From: Allobosea sp. Root483D1
Lineage (GTDB): Bacteria; Pseudomonadota; Alphaproteobacteria; Rhizobiales; Beijerinckiaceae
NCBI RefSeq assembly: GCF_001429505.1
Contig: NZ_LMJW01000023.1
Coordinates: forward strand, 303,265 to 367,264
DNA: 64,000 nucleotides
Reading direction: 5' to 3'
In this document: in pieces, positions 42,608-51,518 of the stretch
Position numbering within the stretch: position 1 is the stretch's first letter
How the letters are laid out: each line of letters opens with the position of its first letter
The notes under the pieces: model-generated
The model's input: only the letters and a program-made list of their open reading frames with translations
Database searches by the model: none
Told to the model about the DNA's origin: nothing
Made by a program: the position numbers and the translations under genes

Positions 42608-44533
42608 TCACGTCGGAATTCCCTTCGCCGCGAATTTCAGACAGACCCTACAGACGCCTCGGAGAGAGGTTTCCACAGCATCGGCCAGCAACGGGCCTTT
42701 CTCGTCCGCTTTGGGATCCGAAACCTGCGACAGCTGCCCAAGAACAAGGATCGCCAAGGGCATGTGACGGCGAAGGCGTCTGAGGGCGTATTTCATGTGA
42801 GCAGCATTCTGCGGGCCGATATAGCAAAGGCAGATCAAGGCAGGATCGCGCCCCGCAAGTTGCACCATGCCCGAAGTCAACAAGGTGTTTGGCGGCAAGG
42901 CCTCCGCTGCCAAACCGTGCTTTTCCAAGATCTGACTCAGCATCAGTGCAGCCGCCTCGTCGAGCTGTGACCTTGCGCCGATACAGATGACGCGATCGCG
43001 GCCCGTGAACGTCTCGCCAAGCTCAGCCGGGGCGAGAATCGGCAGATCGGAAGCGCCTTCACTCTCATTGGTCTGTTCAACGGCGGCTTCGGTCTCCGCA
43101 TCTGCTGTGGCAACGTCCAGTGCGGGCCGGCTGTCGTCATGGTCGGACAGGTCCTCAACGACGTCCCGCACTGTCGCAAGAATTTGGTTTCGACGAGAGG
43201 CATCGAGAACGCCACGCGCCTCATCCGCTGCAGCGAGCCGCAACCCCTCGAGCGCGACCTCGTCATAATAAGCAGAGAGTGAGCGTTCCTTCAAAACCTC
43301 CTCAGCCTTGTCGGCTGCTTCCGCCGGATCTCCAGCAAGGATGCGTTGATAGAAGATCTCCGGGGCCGACAGCGGAGGCCGATCTCCGAGCATGACGTCC
43401 AGAAATTCCAGTCTTTCGACATATCGGCCCAATACCACCAGGCAAACGGTCAATGGTGTCGCCAGAACGAGGCCGATGGGGCCCCATAACCAGGTCCAGA
43501 ATGTCGCTGCGACCACGATGGCGACAGGCGATAGTCCGGTAGAGCGGCCATAGGCCAACGGTTCGATTACATGTCCCACAAGCGGTTCAGCGATCAAAAA
43601 CAAACCGGCTGTCAACGCGAGCATCATCCACCCAGGATCGACCGATGCGGCGATCACCATCGGGAAGACGGCGGAAAGCACGGCCCCGAGATAGGGTATG
43701 AAGCGCAGGATCGCCGCCAGAATGCCCCATAGCAGCGAACTGGGAACGCCAATGGCCCAAAGGCCGCAACCGATCACCACTCCAAATCCTGCGTTGACGA
43801 TGAGTTGGGTGAGAAACAGTCGGCTCAAGCGCCTCGCGGCATCATCGAACGCGGCCGTGGTCTTCTGCAGGTCGTAGGTTCCAGTCAACCGGATGAAGCG
43901 ATTTCGAAGGTCCTCGCGCTTCAGAAGGATGAAAACCACGAAGATCAGAACGATGCCCGTGGTGGTTAGAGGGTGAAGCAGCGGCGACAAAAATGCCTGC
44001 AGAGTTTCGATCGCGCCGGGCTCGGGTTGGTGAACTTCGACTGGGATTGGGCGCCCTTCTAGAGAACGGCCAGCAATCTCAGTCGAAGGGGGAAATTCAG
44101 CTTTGGGGCGGTCAAGTTCCTTGCTCAGGTCCTGCAGAACATCCGCTGCCCGGCTAAGGACCCCACTCCCCGCTTCCGAACCTTTAAGCGCGGCGATCTT
44201 TGCGCGCATCGTGCTTTGATAGGTCGGCAGCTGCCCAGCCAGTTGGGTCGCTTGGCCAACCATAGCCATCGTCAAAGTAGCCAAGGTCGCGAACGCGATC
44301 AGGACAACCGTGAAGACCGCCAGTGCTCGTGGAATACGAAGTTTTTGCAATCCTTTGACCAACGGAGCCAGAACGAAACTGAACAGGATGGCAAGCGCGA
44401 ACGGTACGAAAACCTCGCGTCCGAAATACAGCGCGGCAATGATGAATGCTCCGATAGCGACATTGGCGACGCTATCAGTTGGCGACTTCGTTGCTGGATT
44501 TGGCATGACCGACCGAGGATCGATCGCAGGCAT
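42608..44533 (-). CDS. AI-2E family transporter with long cytoplasmic C-terminus
   Basis: The 641-residue protein carries a PerM/AI-2E membrane part over residues about 20-380, e.g. ILRFIPYLGAVLSAVFPMVI, and GPIGLVLATPLTVCLVVLGR, the family signature near the last helix. About 250 more residues follow, with helical IFYQRILAGDPAEAADKAEE and a Rossmann-like end (VICIGARSQLDEAAALMLSQ, then LICLCYIGPQNAAHMKYALR). The typical family length is 350-400, so the tail is an added, perhaps sensory, domain. The substrate is uncertain; some relatives are ion antiporters rather than autoinducer exporters. Confidence 0.88.
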   Translation of the reverse strand: MPAIDPRSVMPNPATKSPTDSVANVAIGAFIIAALYFGREVFVPFALAILFSFVLAPLVKGLQKLRIPRALAVFTVVLIAFATLATLTMAMVGQATQLAGQLPTYQSTMRAKIAALKGSEAGSGVLSRAADVLQDLSKELDRPKAEFPPSTEIAGRSLEGRPIPVEVHQPEPGAIETLQAFLSPLLHPLTTTGIVLIFVVFILLKREDLRNRFIRLTGTYDLQKTTAAFDDAARRLSRLFLTQLIVNAGFGVVIGCGLWAIGVPSSLLWGILAAILRFIPYLGAVLSAVFPMVIAASVDPGWMMLALTAGLFLIAEPLVGHVIEPLAYGRSTGLSPVAIVVAATFWTWLWGPIGLVLATPLTVCLVVLGRYVERLEFLDVMLGDRPPLSAPEIFYQRILAGDPAEAADKAEEVLKERSLSAYYDEVALEGLRLAAADEARGVLDASRRNQILATVRDVVEDLSDHDDSRPALDVATADAETEAAVEQTNESEGASDLPILAPAELGETFTGRDRVICIGARSQLDEAAALMLSQILEKHGLAAEALPPNTLLTSGMVQLAGRDPALICLCYIGPQNAAHMKYALRRLRRHMPLAILVLGQLSQVSDPKADEKGPLLADAVETSLRGVCRVCLKFAAKGIPT

Positions 44534-44590
44534 CGTTCAGCTTCCTTCATCGCGACACCGGCATGAATATGCCGTTTGAAAGCAACTATC

Positions 44591-44881
44591 TCAGTCGAAT
44601 CTTGTGAGGGCTTGTTCTCCCAAAGGTCGATGTTCGAAACCTGTGAGCAAACTGGAAGCCCGGCGCGATGCGCTCACCTGCACGGCTGACTGCTCACCCA
44701 CGAACGTGATTACCTCGGGCCGAGGGACCTTATACTGGACGAAACCTTTTCCGAAGTGGCCTGTTGCGTGAGCGCGCACCAATCCGTTCGCAAACGCGGA
44801 AGTGCTCGATACTGGCGCGAAAAAAATGGCGCAATCAGCCAGATTGGACACCGCAGCCCCCAATGCGAACGCCACCTGCAA
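44591..44881 (-). CDS. Doubtful hypothetical ORF
   Basis: A 96-codon frame with TTG (44881) or GTG (44875) start encodes a hydrophobic AVSNLADCAIFFAPVSSTSA and a more polar remainder. There is no ribosome-binding site or recognised similarity; it is kept only because no other gene covers 44,540-45,100. Confidence 0.2.
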   Translation of the reverse strand: MQVAFALGAAVSNLADCAIFFAPVSSTSAFANGLVRAHATGHFGKGFVQYKVPRPEVITFVGEQSAVQVSASRRASSLLTGFEHRPLGEQALTRFD

Positions 44882-45105
44882 TCAGGCGAGCTTCTTTAGA
44901 ACACCAATAAGGTTCGAGGGTTCCAGGCGCCCCTCTCGCGCGCCCACGTCGCTCAGGACCTGCCCACTTTGCCTCAGCCGTGGCGAGTTCCAATCGGTTC
45001 GCGCCATGGGCGGAAACGAGACCTTGGTCCAGGACCGAAGATTATCGGGGAACATCAAGTCACCCCGGAATGTTGCGCTTCATCATCTCTCTTAGAGACA
45101 GCGCA

Positions 45106-45954
45106 ATGCAAATTCGCGTCGGCTACCGGATCGAGATCGTCACCGCACAACCAACACCCAAGGTGGTCCTGCTCGATCCTCACCCTAGCCGCAGGAAGGA
45201 CATGGTTCGTCAGCCGAAGCCGCAGATTAACTCGATCGTCGACGGCAAGAATGTGCGGGTCGAGGAATACAACGACAGCTTCGGCAACCAGTGTCGGCGG
45301 CTGGTCATACCGCAGGGCGGCGCGGTCTTCACAAACGATGTGATCGTCAGCGACCCGGGGCTTCCGGACGAATTCGATAAGGACGCTCCGGAAGTCTGGC
45401 CAGCCGACCTGCCGGCTGAGGTCACCGAATATACTCTCGCCAGCCGGTACTGTGAGGTCGACGAACTATCTGCGACCGCGTGGAACTTGTTCGGCAATTT
45501 TGCCCCAGGTTGGAATCGGGTTCAGCAAATCTGCAACTACGTGAACGCGTAGATCCAATTCGATTATCAGTTCGCCAGAAACACGCGTACTGCGGTTCAA
45601 GCGATGAATGAACGCGTCGGTGTATGCCGGGATTTCACCCATCTCGCCATCGCCCTATGTCGTGCCATGAACATTCCGGCGCGGTACTGCAACGGCTTCC
45701 TCGGAGATATCGGCGTGCCCCGTGATCCTGCGCCAATGGACTACAACGCTTGGTTCGAGGCCTATCTCGGGGGCAAGTGGTACGTCTTCGACGCCCGCCA
45801 CAACATGCCGCGTATCGGTCGCGTGCTGGTCGCAAGAGGGCGCGACGCCGCGGATATCCCGATGATCCACACCTACGGTCCGCACGGACTTCAGCGGTTC
45901 GAGATCTTCACCGAGGAGGTGATGGCCTCGCAAGCCTCGCCCGGAAAGGCCTGA
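45106..45954 (+). pseudogene. Transglutaminase-like protein interrupted by an amber codon
   Basis: ATG 45106 opens a 282-codon gene of the bacterial transglutaminase-like family, starting MQIRVGYRIEIVTAQPTP. A TAG at 45550-45552 interrupts the frame, and the same frame continues with IQFDYQFARNTRTAVQAMNE, the catalytic block RVGVCRDFTHLAIALCRAMN (Cys, then His/Asp in DYNAWFEAY and WYVFDARHNMP). The stop lies before the catalytic cysteine, so no active protein is made unless the codon is suppressed. A weak EcfG-like site (GGAAC-N17-TGTT) lies at 45049-45074. Confidence 0.88.
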
Positions 45955-46098
45955 CCGTCTCCAGTCGGCGAAATCGGGTAGGCAGCGGGAAGGGGGCCCC
46001 GTTCTATGGAGACGAGAGGGCGCTTGTTCTTTTTAATATACCGCGCTGTCGCGAAGAATTTTCCGGTCTCGTGGTGAGGTGCTAGAATGAATGCGTCG

Positions 46099-46296
46099 CT
46101 AGGCTGAGACGCCGGCTTTGCCGGTCTCGACCGAGACGCCCTCGCTCGTCACGAGGACGCGGGCGCTGGATGTGACGGACCACGCCGAGATCGTACGAGA
46201 GGCATCATTGGCGCCGTCACCCTGCACGGGCTGGGCCGACCGGACAAGGAAGATCTCCTTGATTGGCATTCCGCGATGATATTCATCGAGCGTCAT
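46099..46296 (-). CDS. Small hypothetical protein coupled to the YhaN-like gene
   Basis: ATG 46296 overlaps the stop of the YhaN-like gene by four bases (ATGA), a translational-coupling arrangement. The 65 residues begin MTLDEYHRGMPIKEIFLVRS and continue with SAWSVTSSARVLVTSEGVSV, which looks like a beta-rich small protein. I do not recognise it. Confidence 0.45.
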   Translation of the reverse strand: MTLDEYHRGMPIKEIFLVRSAQPVQGDGANDASRTISAWSVTSSARVLVTSEGVSVETGKAGVSA

Positions 46297-49200
46297 TGCG
46301 AACCAGCGGCAAGCTCGTGAACGGTGGCGCCGGAGCATACCCGTCGCGCGATCTCACATAGATGCGGGTGGTGCGTGAGGTAGATCACCTGCCCGACCTG
46401 CGCCATCTCGCCGAAGAGCCGGAACGCCTCCTCGGCCCGGAAATCATCAAAAGTCTCCATGATGTCGTCGGCAATGAACGGCACCGGCTGCCGCGAGGCA
46501 ACGAATTCGTAATATCCCGCGACGCGCAGCGCGAGATAGAGCTGGAAACGCGTCCCCTTCGATAGCTCTGCCGCCTCTTTCGAGCCTCCACCGGCTGCAA
46601 GTGCTATCAGGATCTCACCGTCTTTCTCCGGCTGGGCGGAGAGTCCCGCATAGGCGCCACGGCTGATCGTCGCAAAGGCCTGCGAGGCGCGCGCCATCAT
46701 CGAGCTGCGATGCCGGTCACGATAGGCGCGCAGCGCCTGTTCGGCAGCAGCGGCGCCAAGCTTCAGCCTAAGATAACGCAGCGCGCGATCCTCGATATCG
46801 AGCAGCAGCGTGCGTTTTTCTTCCTCGATCCTCGCCACGGCGCCATCACCGCCGACGGCCTCGACCCGGTCGAGCGCCTTGCTGTGGACGGAGAACATGT
46901 CACGGCTGCGCTGGTCCTGATCATCGAAGCGGGCCGTTTTCTCGACAAGCTCAGCCTCCAGGGCAGTGCGATCGGCACGATCGAGAACGGCTTGCGCCTC
47001 GTCTATCGTGGACAGCCGAAGAGCAGCGAGGATGTCACGCTCGGCAGCCTCGAATTGTGCAACCAATTCCGACCTCTTCTCGATGGCCGCCAGCTTGCCA
47101 GAGACTTCCGCCAAGGTCGCGACGCCGAAAAATACGATCATCTCCATCTTGCGGCGATCGTGAACCGCCAGCGTCTCGGAGAGCATACGCCGCCGCCTAC
47201 GAGCAGCCTCGAGATTTTGGGCCACGGTCGCCCGCCTCGCACGTTCGGCGTGGGCCTCCTGAACCCGAGCGCTGACTGCTTGCGCCAGATCCAGGATATT
47301 TCCCGACGGCGCAACGATCCCCATCTCACCGCCGAGCGCTTCAGTCTCATCGCGAAATGCGGACTGATCCTTCTCCATCTTGCCGATCCGGTCGACGAGG
47401 CCAGCCTTCTTCTCCAGCACGGGCCCGAGTTCGGTGATGGCTGCGAGGATTTCGCGAACTGTGGCAAGCGTCGGCACTGTGCCGCCCTCTCCCAGCCAAC
47501 AGGCCGAGCAGGCTTTGGTCCATGAGGCGCTCCAGTCCCGATCGGCCCCTGTGGCCTTTTCGACCTCGCGTTCGCGGCTCGACAGATCGCGTTGCCGGTC
47601 CTCCAGGCTGGCCCGCAACGCCTTCAGCTCGACCTCCCGATCGATCACCCCCTGCCCTGCGACCAGCAGCGTCTCGAACCGAGCGTCGGGATCCTGCGGC
47701 AAACCGGCCGCGCCAAGCGCGCCGACCAGCCTATCGCGCACAGCCACGGCGTCGGCCTGCGCCTCACGAAGATCGTTTTCCGCTGCATGGACGAGCGCTC
47801 GCGCTTCCAAAGCCCTGCCCCGACGAGCGAGCCAGGCTTCGAACTGAGCCAGCGGCATGTTGTCTGACAGCGCCGGACAGGTCGCAGCAATAGCTGCCGC
47901 AACCTCGCGCTGAAGGTCCTGCATCGCTGATGTCGCGGCGTCCCGAAGTGCGATGGCGCGGTGGCACTCTGCCTTCGCAATGGCCAGCGCCTGGCTCACC
48001 TGATGGAGTTTTGCGACATCCGCCATATGACCGAGCCGTCCACTCGTGACGATATCGTCACGTCGAAGTGCAGCTTCAAAGCCGTCGGCAGAAGCGGTAT
48101 CGAGCTTGCCCCGATGCTCGGCCCAGGCCTGCTCCCGGGTCGCGCGGATGTTCGCGGCTTCCTGATCAGAGACGAGACCTGAGATCCCATTGAGCCCGTC
48201 CAGCTCGGCCGTTAGGCGGATCTGCTCAGTCGCCAGGCGCTCGACGTCGCCGGCATGCTGATCGATCCGCTTCTGCGTCTCATCAATCACCAGCGTCCAG
48301 CGCTGAATCTCCGCCGCAGCGGGAGCAGCCAGGTCGACGAGCTCGTCGATGTCACCGTTCCAGGGCCGCAGCTCGCGCAGGCGATCCGCCAACATCGCGC
48401 GGGCGGCATCACGAGCCCGTTCGGCCAGCCGGCGACGCGCCGCATGGTCGTCCGCCCGCGCGGTCGCAACGCTCACCGCGAGCGATGACATCCGTGTCTG
48501 TCGCCCCTGCCCCGTCTCCGAATCGCCGCCGGCCTTGCGCAGCCTCACCTGTGCGTCGTCCGATCGCCGACGAGCCTCGGACAGCTCGCTGGTTGCCGAT
48601 TTCAGCGCGGCCTCGATGCCGGAGCGCGTCTCGATCAGCGCGCGAAGAGCACCGACGACAGAGGCCCCCAAAACAAGGCGATGGGGATTTGTCTCTCCGG
48701 TCCGCTCGATGCGGCCCAGGATCGTGGAGATCGCGAATTCGGCCTCGCGCAATTGCAGGCGGCGCTCAGGGATATCCTTCTCGGCCGTGACATGGCGGGC
48801 GCGCAGATCAGCGAGCCGCTCGACCTTGTCGGCCAGCCGCAGCGCCGTCTCATCCACCACGATCGCGTCCAGTTGCCCTGACAGTTCCGCGATCTCCTCA
48901 GCCAGGCCTTGGGCGCGAATCCCGAGTTCGATCTCGTCCTTCTGCAACTGCGGCAACTCCTCGGCCCAGCCGCGCGGCGCATCGGGAAGGTCTGCCAAGG
49001 GCGCGATGCGCTCGCGAAGCGCACGCAGATCCGCCAGGCGCGGCAAGGCGTTCAGATGGCGCTGGATCTCGTCCATGCGCGCCTGGATCTTGCCGCGGCT
49101 GACGATCGCCTCTTCGTACTGGATGGCAGCCCGATCGCGAGCTTCGATGAGCTGGGCATAGTCCGACGCCAGGGTGTCGATCCGTTCCCGCTCCGCCTTG

Positions 49201-49781
49201 AGTTCCGCGAGACGGGTCTTGAGCTCCGACAGCTCGCCGCTGCGGGCGCGGTACTTGTAGAAGCCCTCGGCCTCGGTCTTGAGATCGACGAGGCCTTTGC
49301 TGAGATCGGCCAGGCCTGCGCTCGCGGAAAACAGCAACTGACCGAGATCGCCTTTGCTCGACAGGATGCTTTCGCCGCCAGCCTCCAGTGTCGCATCGTC
49401 GAGCGAGAACATGGTGCGATAGGATTCGCGGTCGATGCCGCCAAGCTCTCCCAGGAGAGTGCCTTCGGCAATCGGCTGGTCGCGCACATCGAGCAAGCTG
49501 TTCTGTGGCCGCTTGATCCGAACGAGCTCCTGGGGACCGCCTGTGAGCTCCAATGTCCCACCAATGCGCATGGTCGGATAGGGATGGATGAAGTTGAAGC
49601 GGCTGCGCGTTTCGATCCCGAAGAGAAGATCGAGGAATCCGGCCAGGGCGGTTGATTTGCCAGCCTCATTGGGGCCGTAGACGATATGCAGATCGGGCTG
49701 GCCTTCCACCTGCTCGCCAAACTCGATGCGGTGATCGGTGAACTTGCCGTAGCGTGTGAGATCAAGGCACTTCAGGCGCAT
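46293..49781 (-). CDS. AAA/SMC-like ATPase, YhaN family (SbcC-like)
   Basis: The 1162-residue protein is a Rad50/SbcC-type ATPase. The N-terminus YGKFTDHRIEFGEQVEG leads to Walker A GPNEAGKST (36-44), and the YhaN-specific GGIDRESYRTMFSLDDATLE follows. Long Ala/Glu/Arg-rich coiled coils fill residues about 170-1030. The end carries the signature LSKGTRFQLYLALRVAGYYE and Walker B VPFIADDIMETFDD. It overlaps the YhaO-like nuclease gene by one base; together they should form a DNA end-processing complex. Confidence 0.92.
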   Translation of the reverse strand: MRLKCLDLTRYGKFTDHRIEFGEQVEGQPDLHIVYGPNEAGKSTALAGFLDLLFGIETRSRFNFIHPYPTMRIGGTLELTGGPQELVRIKRPQNSLLDVRDQPIAEGTLLGELGGIDRESYRTMFSLDDATLEAGGESILSSKGDLGQLLFSASAGLADLSKGLVDLKTEAEGFYKYRARSGELSELKTRLAELKAERERIDTLASDYAQLIEARDRAAIQYEEAIVSRGKIQARMDEIQRHLNALPRLADLRALRERIAPLADLPDAPRGWAEELPQLQKDEIELGIRAQGLAEEIAELSGQLDAIVVDETALRLADKVERLADLRARHVTAEKDIPERRLQLREAEFAISTILGRIERTGETNPHRLVLGASVVGALRALIETRSGIEAALKSATSELSEARRRSDDAQVRLRKAGGDSETGQGRQTRMSSLAVSVATARADDHAARRRLAERARDAARAMLADRLRELRPWNGDIDELVDLAAPAAAEIQRWTLVIDETQKRIDQHAGDVERLATEQIRLTAELDGLNGISGLVSDQEAANIRATREQAWAEHRGKLDTASADGFEAALRRDDIVTSGRLGHMADVAKLHQVSQALAIAKAECHRAIALRDAATSAMQDLQREVAAAIAATCPALSDNMPLAQFEAWLARRGRALEARALVHAAENDLREAQADAVAVRDRLVGALGAAGLPQDPDARFETLLVAGQGVIDREVELKALRASLEDRQRDLSSREREVEKATGADRDWSASWTKACSACWLGEGGTVPTLATVREILAAITELGPVLEKKAGLVDRIGKMEKDQSAFRDETEALGGEMGIVAPSGNILDLAQAVSARVQEAHAERARRATVAQNLEAARRRRRMLSETLAVHDRRKMEMIVFFGVATLAEVSGKLAAIEKRSELVAQFEAAERDILAALRLSTIDEAQAVLDRADRTALEAELVEKTARFDDQDQRSRDMFSVHSKALDRVEAVGGDGAVARIEEEKRTLLLDIEDRALRYLRLKLGAAAAEQALRAYRDRHRSSMMARASQAFATISRGAYAGLSAQPEKDGEILIALAAGGGSKEAAELSKGTRFQLYLALRVAGYYEFVASRQPVPFIADDIMETFDDFRAEEAFRLFGEMAQVGQVIYLTHHPHLCEIARRVCSGATVHELAAGSQ

Positions 49782-51055
49782 CAGGAAACGCCGCCTTCCG
49801 CACCAGCATGGAGTCGGGCGAGTACGTCTTCGGACCCGTCCTTCACCAGCACCGCGATCGCCGCTTTGAACGCCTGCTCATCCGAGCCGAGCATGCCGCG
49901 GCATTCCTGCGGAAGCTGTGTCCTTAGCTCCTCGGCAATGGCGGCGACCTCGGTCTGGTATGCGTCAGAGCCGATGACCTCCTCGTCGATCAGGCGGCGC
50001 AGTTCGGTGAGGGGATCAGCCGAAGCGCCAGCCACCGCACCCGGGGCCCGGCAATCGACCTCGAGCTTCTCGACCCAACAGCTCCCGATGACGGATGCCC
50101 GGTCGTCAGCTTCCGTCTTGAGGAGATCGAGATCGCGCCGGATGCGCCAGGCCAGCGGCGTCGCTCCCGTCACCCGCAAGCGGGCGACAAGGTGCTCCAA
50201 GGTTACGTCGCCGCGCGCCTGCTCCAGCGCTCGTGCCAGCGCCGCAACAAGATCGCGCCAATCATCGATGCCCGTCGCATCGACCACGACCCTCTCGAAC
50301 TGCGCGATGCTGGTGACGCGCTCCTCGATCCGGACCGAACGATCGTCGCCGATCGTGACCAGGCTCACGGATTTGGCGCCGGCCTCGTTGATGTCGCGGC
50401 CCTGCGGCATGCCGGGCATCACGATGGCGCAGCCGCCCTCCACAACCGCGCGTTTATGGACATGGCCGAGGGCCCAGTAGCGAAAGCCAGCGCCCTGCAG
50501 ATCAGCCAGGCTGCATGGCGCATAGAGATCATGTCCGGCCGCGCCGGCGAGGCTTGTATGCATCAGGCCGATATTCACGGCGCCCTCGATCGGCGGCCTG
50601 TACTTGCCGAGCAGGCTTTCGGGGGCATGAGGCTGCGCGAAACTGAGACCGTGGATCGCGACGGGAAACTGGCCACTATCCCGCTCGATCGCAATCGCCT
50701 CGGCGCGGCCGCCGAACAGCTTCACGGACTCCGGCAAGGTCAGTTCCTTGCTGATCCGCGACAGCGCGTCGTGATTGCCGCGGATGACGAAGACGCGGAT
50801 GCCAGCTTCATGCAGCCGACGGAGCTGCTCGGCCAGGAACCGCGCTGTCTTCATCGAGGTCTGGTCGCCATCATAGAGATCGCCGGCCAGCAGCAGTGCA
50901 TCAACCTGCTCGTCGAGACAGAGATCAACGACGCGCACGAAGGCGCGCCGGGTGGCGTTTCCGATCAGATCGGCGATGTTCGGGTCGCGCATTGCGAGTG
51001 ACCGCAGCGGCGAATCTAGATGAATATCTGCCGCATGAACGAAGCGATAAGTCAC
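49781..51055 (-). CDS. Metallophosphoesterase/DNA repair exonuclease, YhaO family
   Basis: GTG 51055 follows AAGGCG and gives 424 residues. Metallophosphatase motifs are FVHAADIHLDSPL, LLLAGDLYDGDQ, FVIRGNHDAL, IGLMHTSLAG and WALGHVHKRA, the SbcD/Mre11 set. The C-terminal half is helical and probably contacts the YhaN partner. The pair resembles Bacillus YhaO-YhaN and bacterial SbcCD. Confidence 0.92.
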   Translation of the reverse strand: MTYRFVHAADIHLDSPLRSLAMRDPNIADLIGNATRRAFVRVVDLCLDEQVDALLLAGDLYDGDQTSMKTARFLAEQLRRLHEAGIRVFVIRGNHDALSRISKELTLPESVKLFGGRAEAIAIERDSGQFPVAIHGLSFAQPHAPESLLGKYRPPIEGAVNIGLMHTSLAGAAGHDLYAPCSLADLQGAGFRYWALGHVHKRAVVEGGCAIVMPGMPQGRDINEAGAKSVSLVTIGDDRSVRIEERVTSIAQFERVVVDATGIDDWRDLVAALARALEQARGDVTLEHLVARLRVTGATPLAWRIRRDLDLLKTEADDRASVIGSCWVEKLEVDCRAPGAVAGASADPLTELRRLIDEEVIGSDAYQTEVAAIAEELRTQLPQECRGMLGSDEQAFKAAIAVLVKDGSEDVLARLHAGAEGGVS

Positions 51056-51139
51056 TGTTTGCGCCTTGTTGCCGTTCGCTGGGCCAAAAAACCCACGCCA
51101 GTGTCTAGCCCATTCACACGCTCCGCCAACTGCTCGCGA

Positions 51140-51352
51140 TCACGCAAGTGCCGCGAGCTTCGCTTGCTCGGCCGATCGGGCAAGGCTGCAGGCCATCTCT
51201 GACTTGCACTCACGCCGTAGAAGCAAGCCGATCGGCGAGATTGAACTGGTATCGCGACTTTTGACGATACGCCACGCCTGCGGGATGAAGCTGATCATTG
51301 AGCAGGCTGCGGCCAGCGTTCCCGCGACGGCGATCCAATTTACGGAGATCAT
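51140..51352 (-). pseudogene. SemiSWEET/PQ-loop sugar transporter fragment
   Basis: ATG 51352 begins MISVNWIAVAGTLAAACSMI, continues SFIPQAWRIVKSRDTSSIS (the PQ-loop motif and start of the second helix), then changes into a charged tail and stops at 51140. SemiSWEET proteins need three helices and about 85-95 residues; helices two and three are missing. It is probably truncated by a deletion. Confidence 0.7.
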
Positions 51353-51518
51353 TTCGGCATCCAGGCACGCCCGACCCCTCGCGGGGGAGCAAGAACCTCC
51401 TCGCATGGCTCCGTCCGGCTGACGAACTGGGATGCCGAGCATCTCGCCGCGATGGTGGAGCCCGGCGTGTCCGTGCGCTTCGTGGACTAGAGCAGCAAGG
51501 CCACCCCTGACCGGCCGG

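Noticed and set aside
45550..45552. Possible pyrrolysine or other recoding at the TAG in the transglutaminase gene
   Set aside because: Pyrrolysine machinery is not expected in this group and this family has no conserved TAG; a nonsense mutation or sequence error is simpler.
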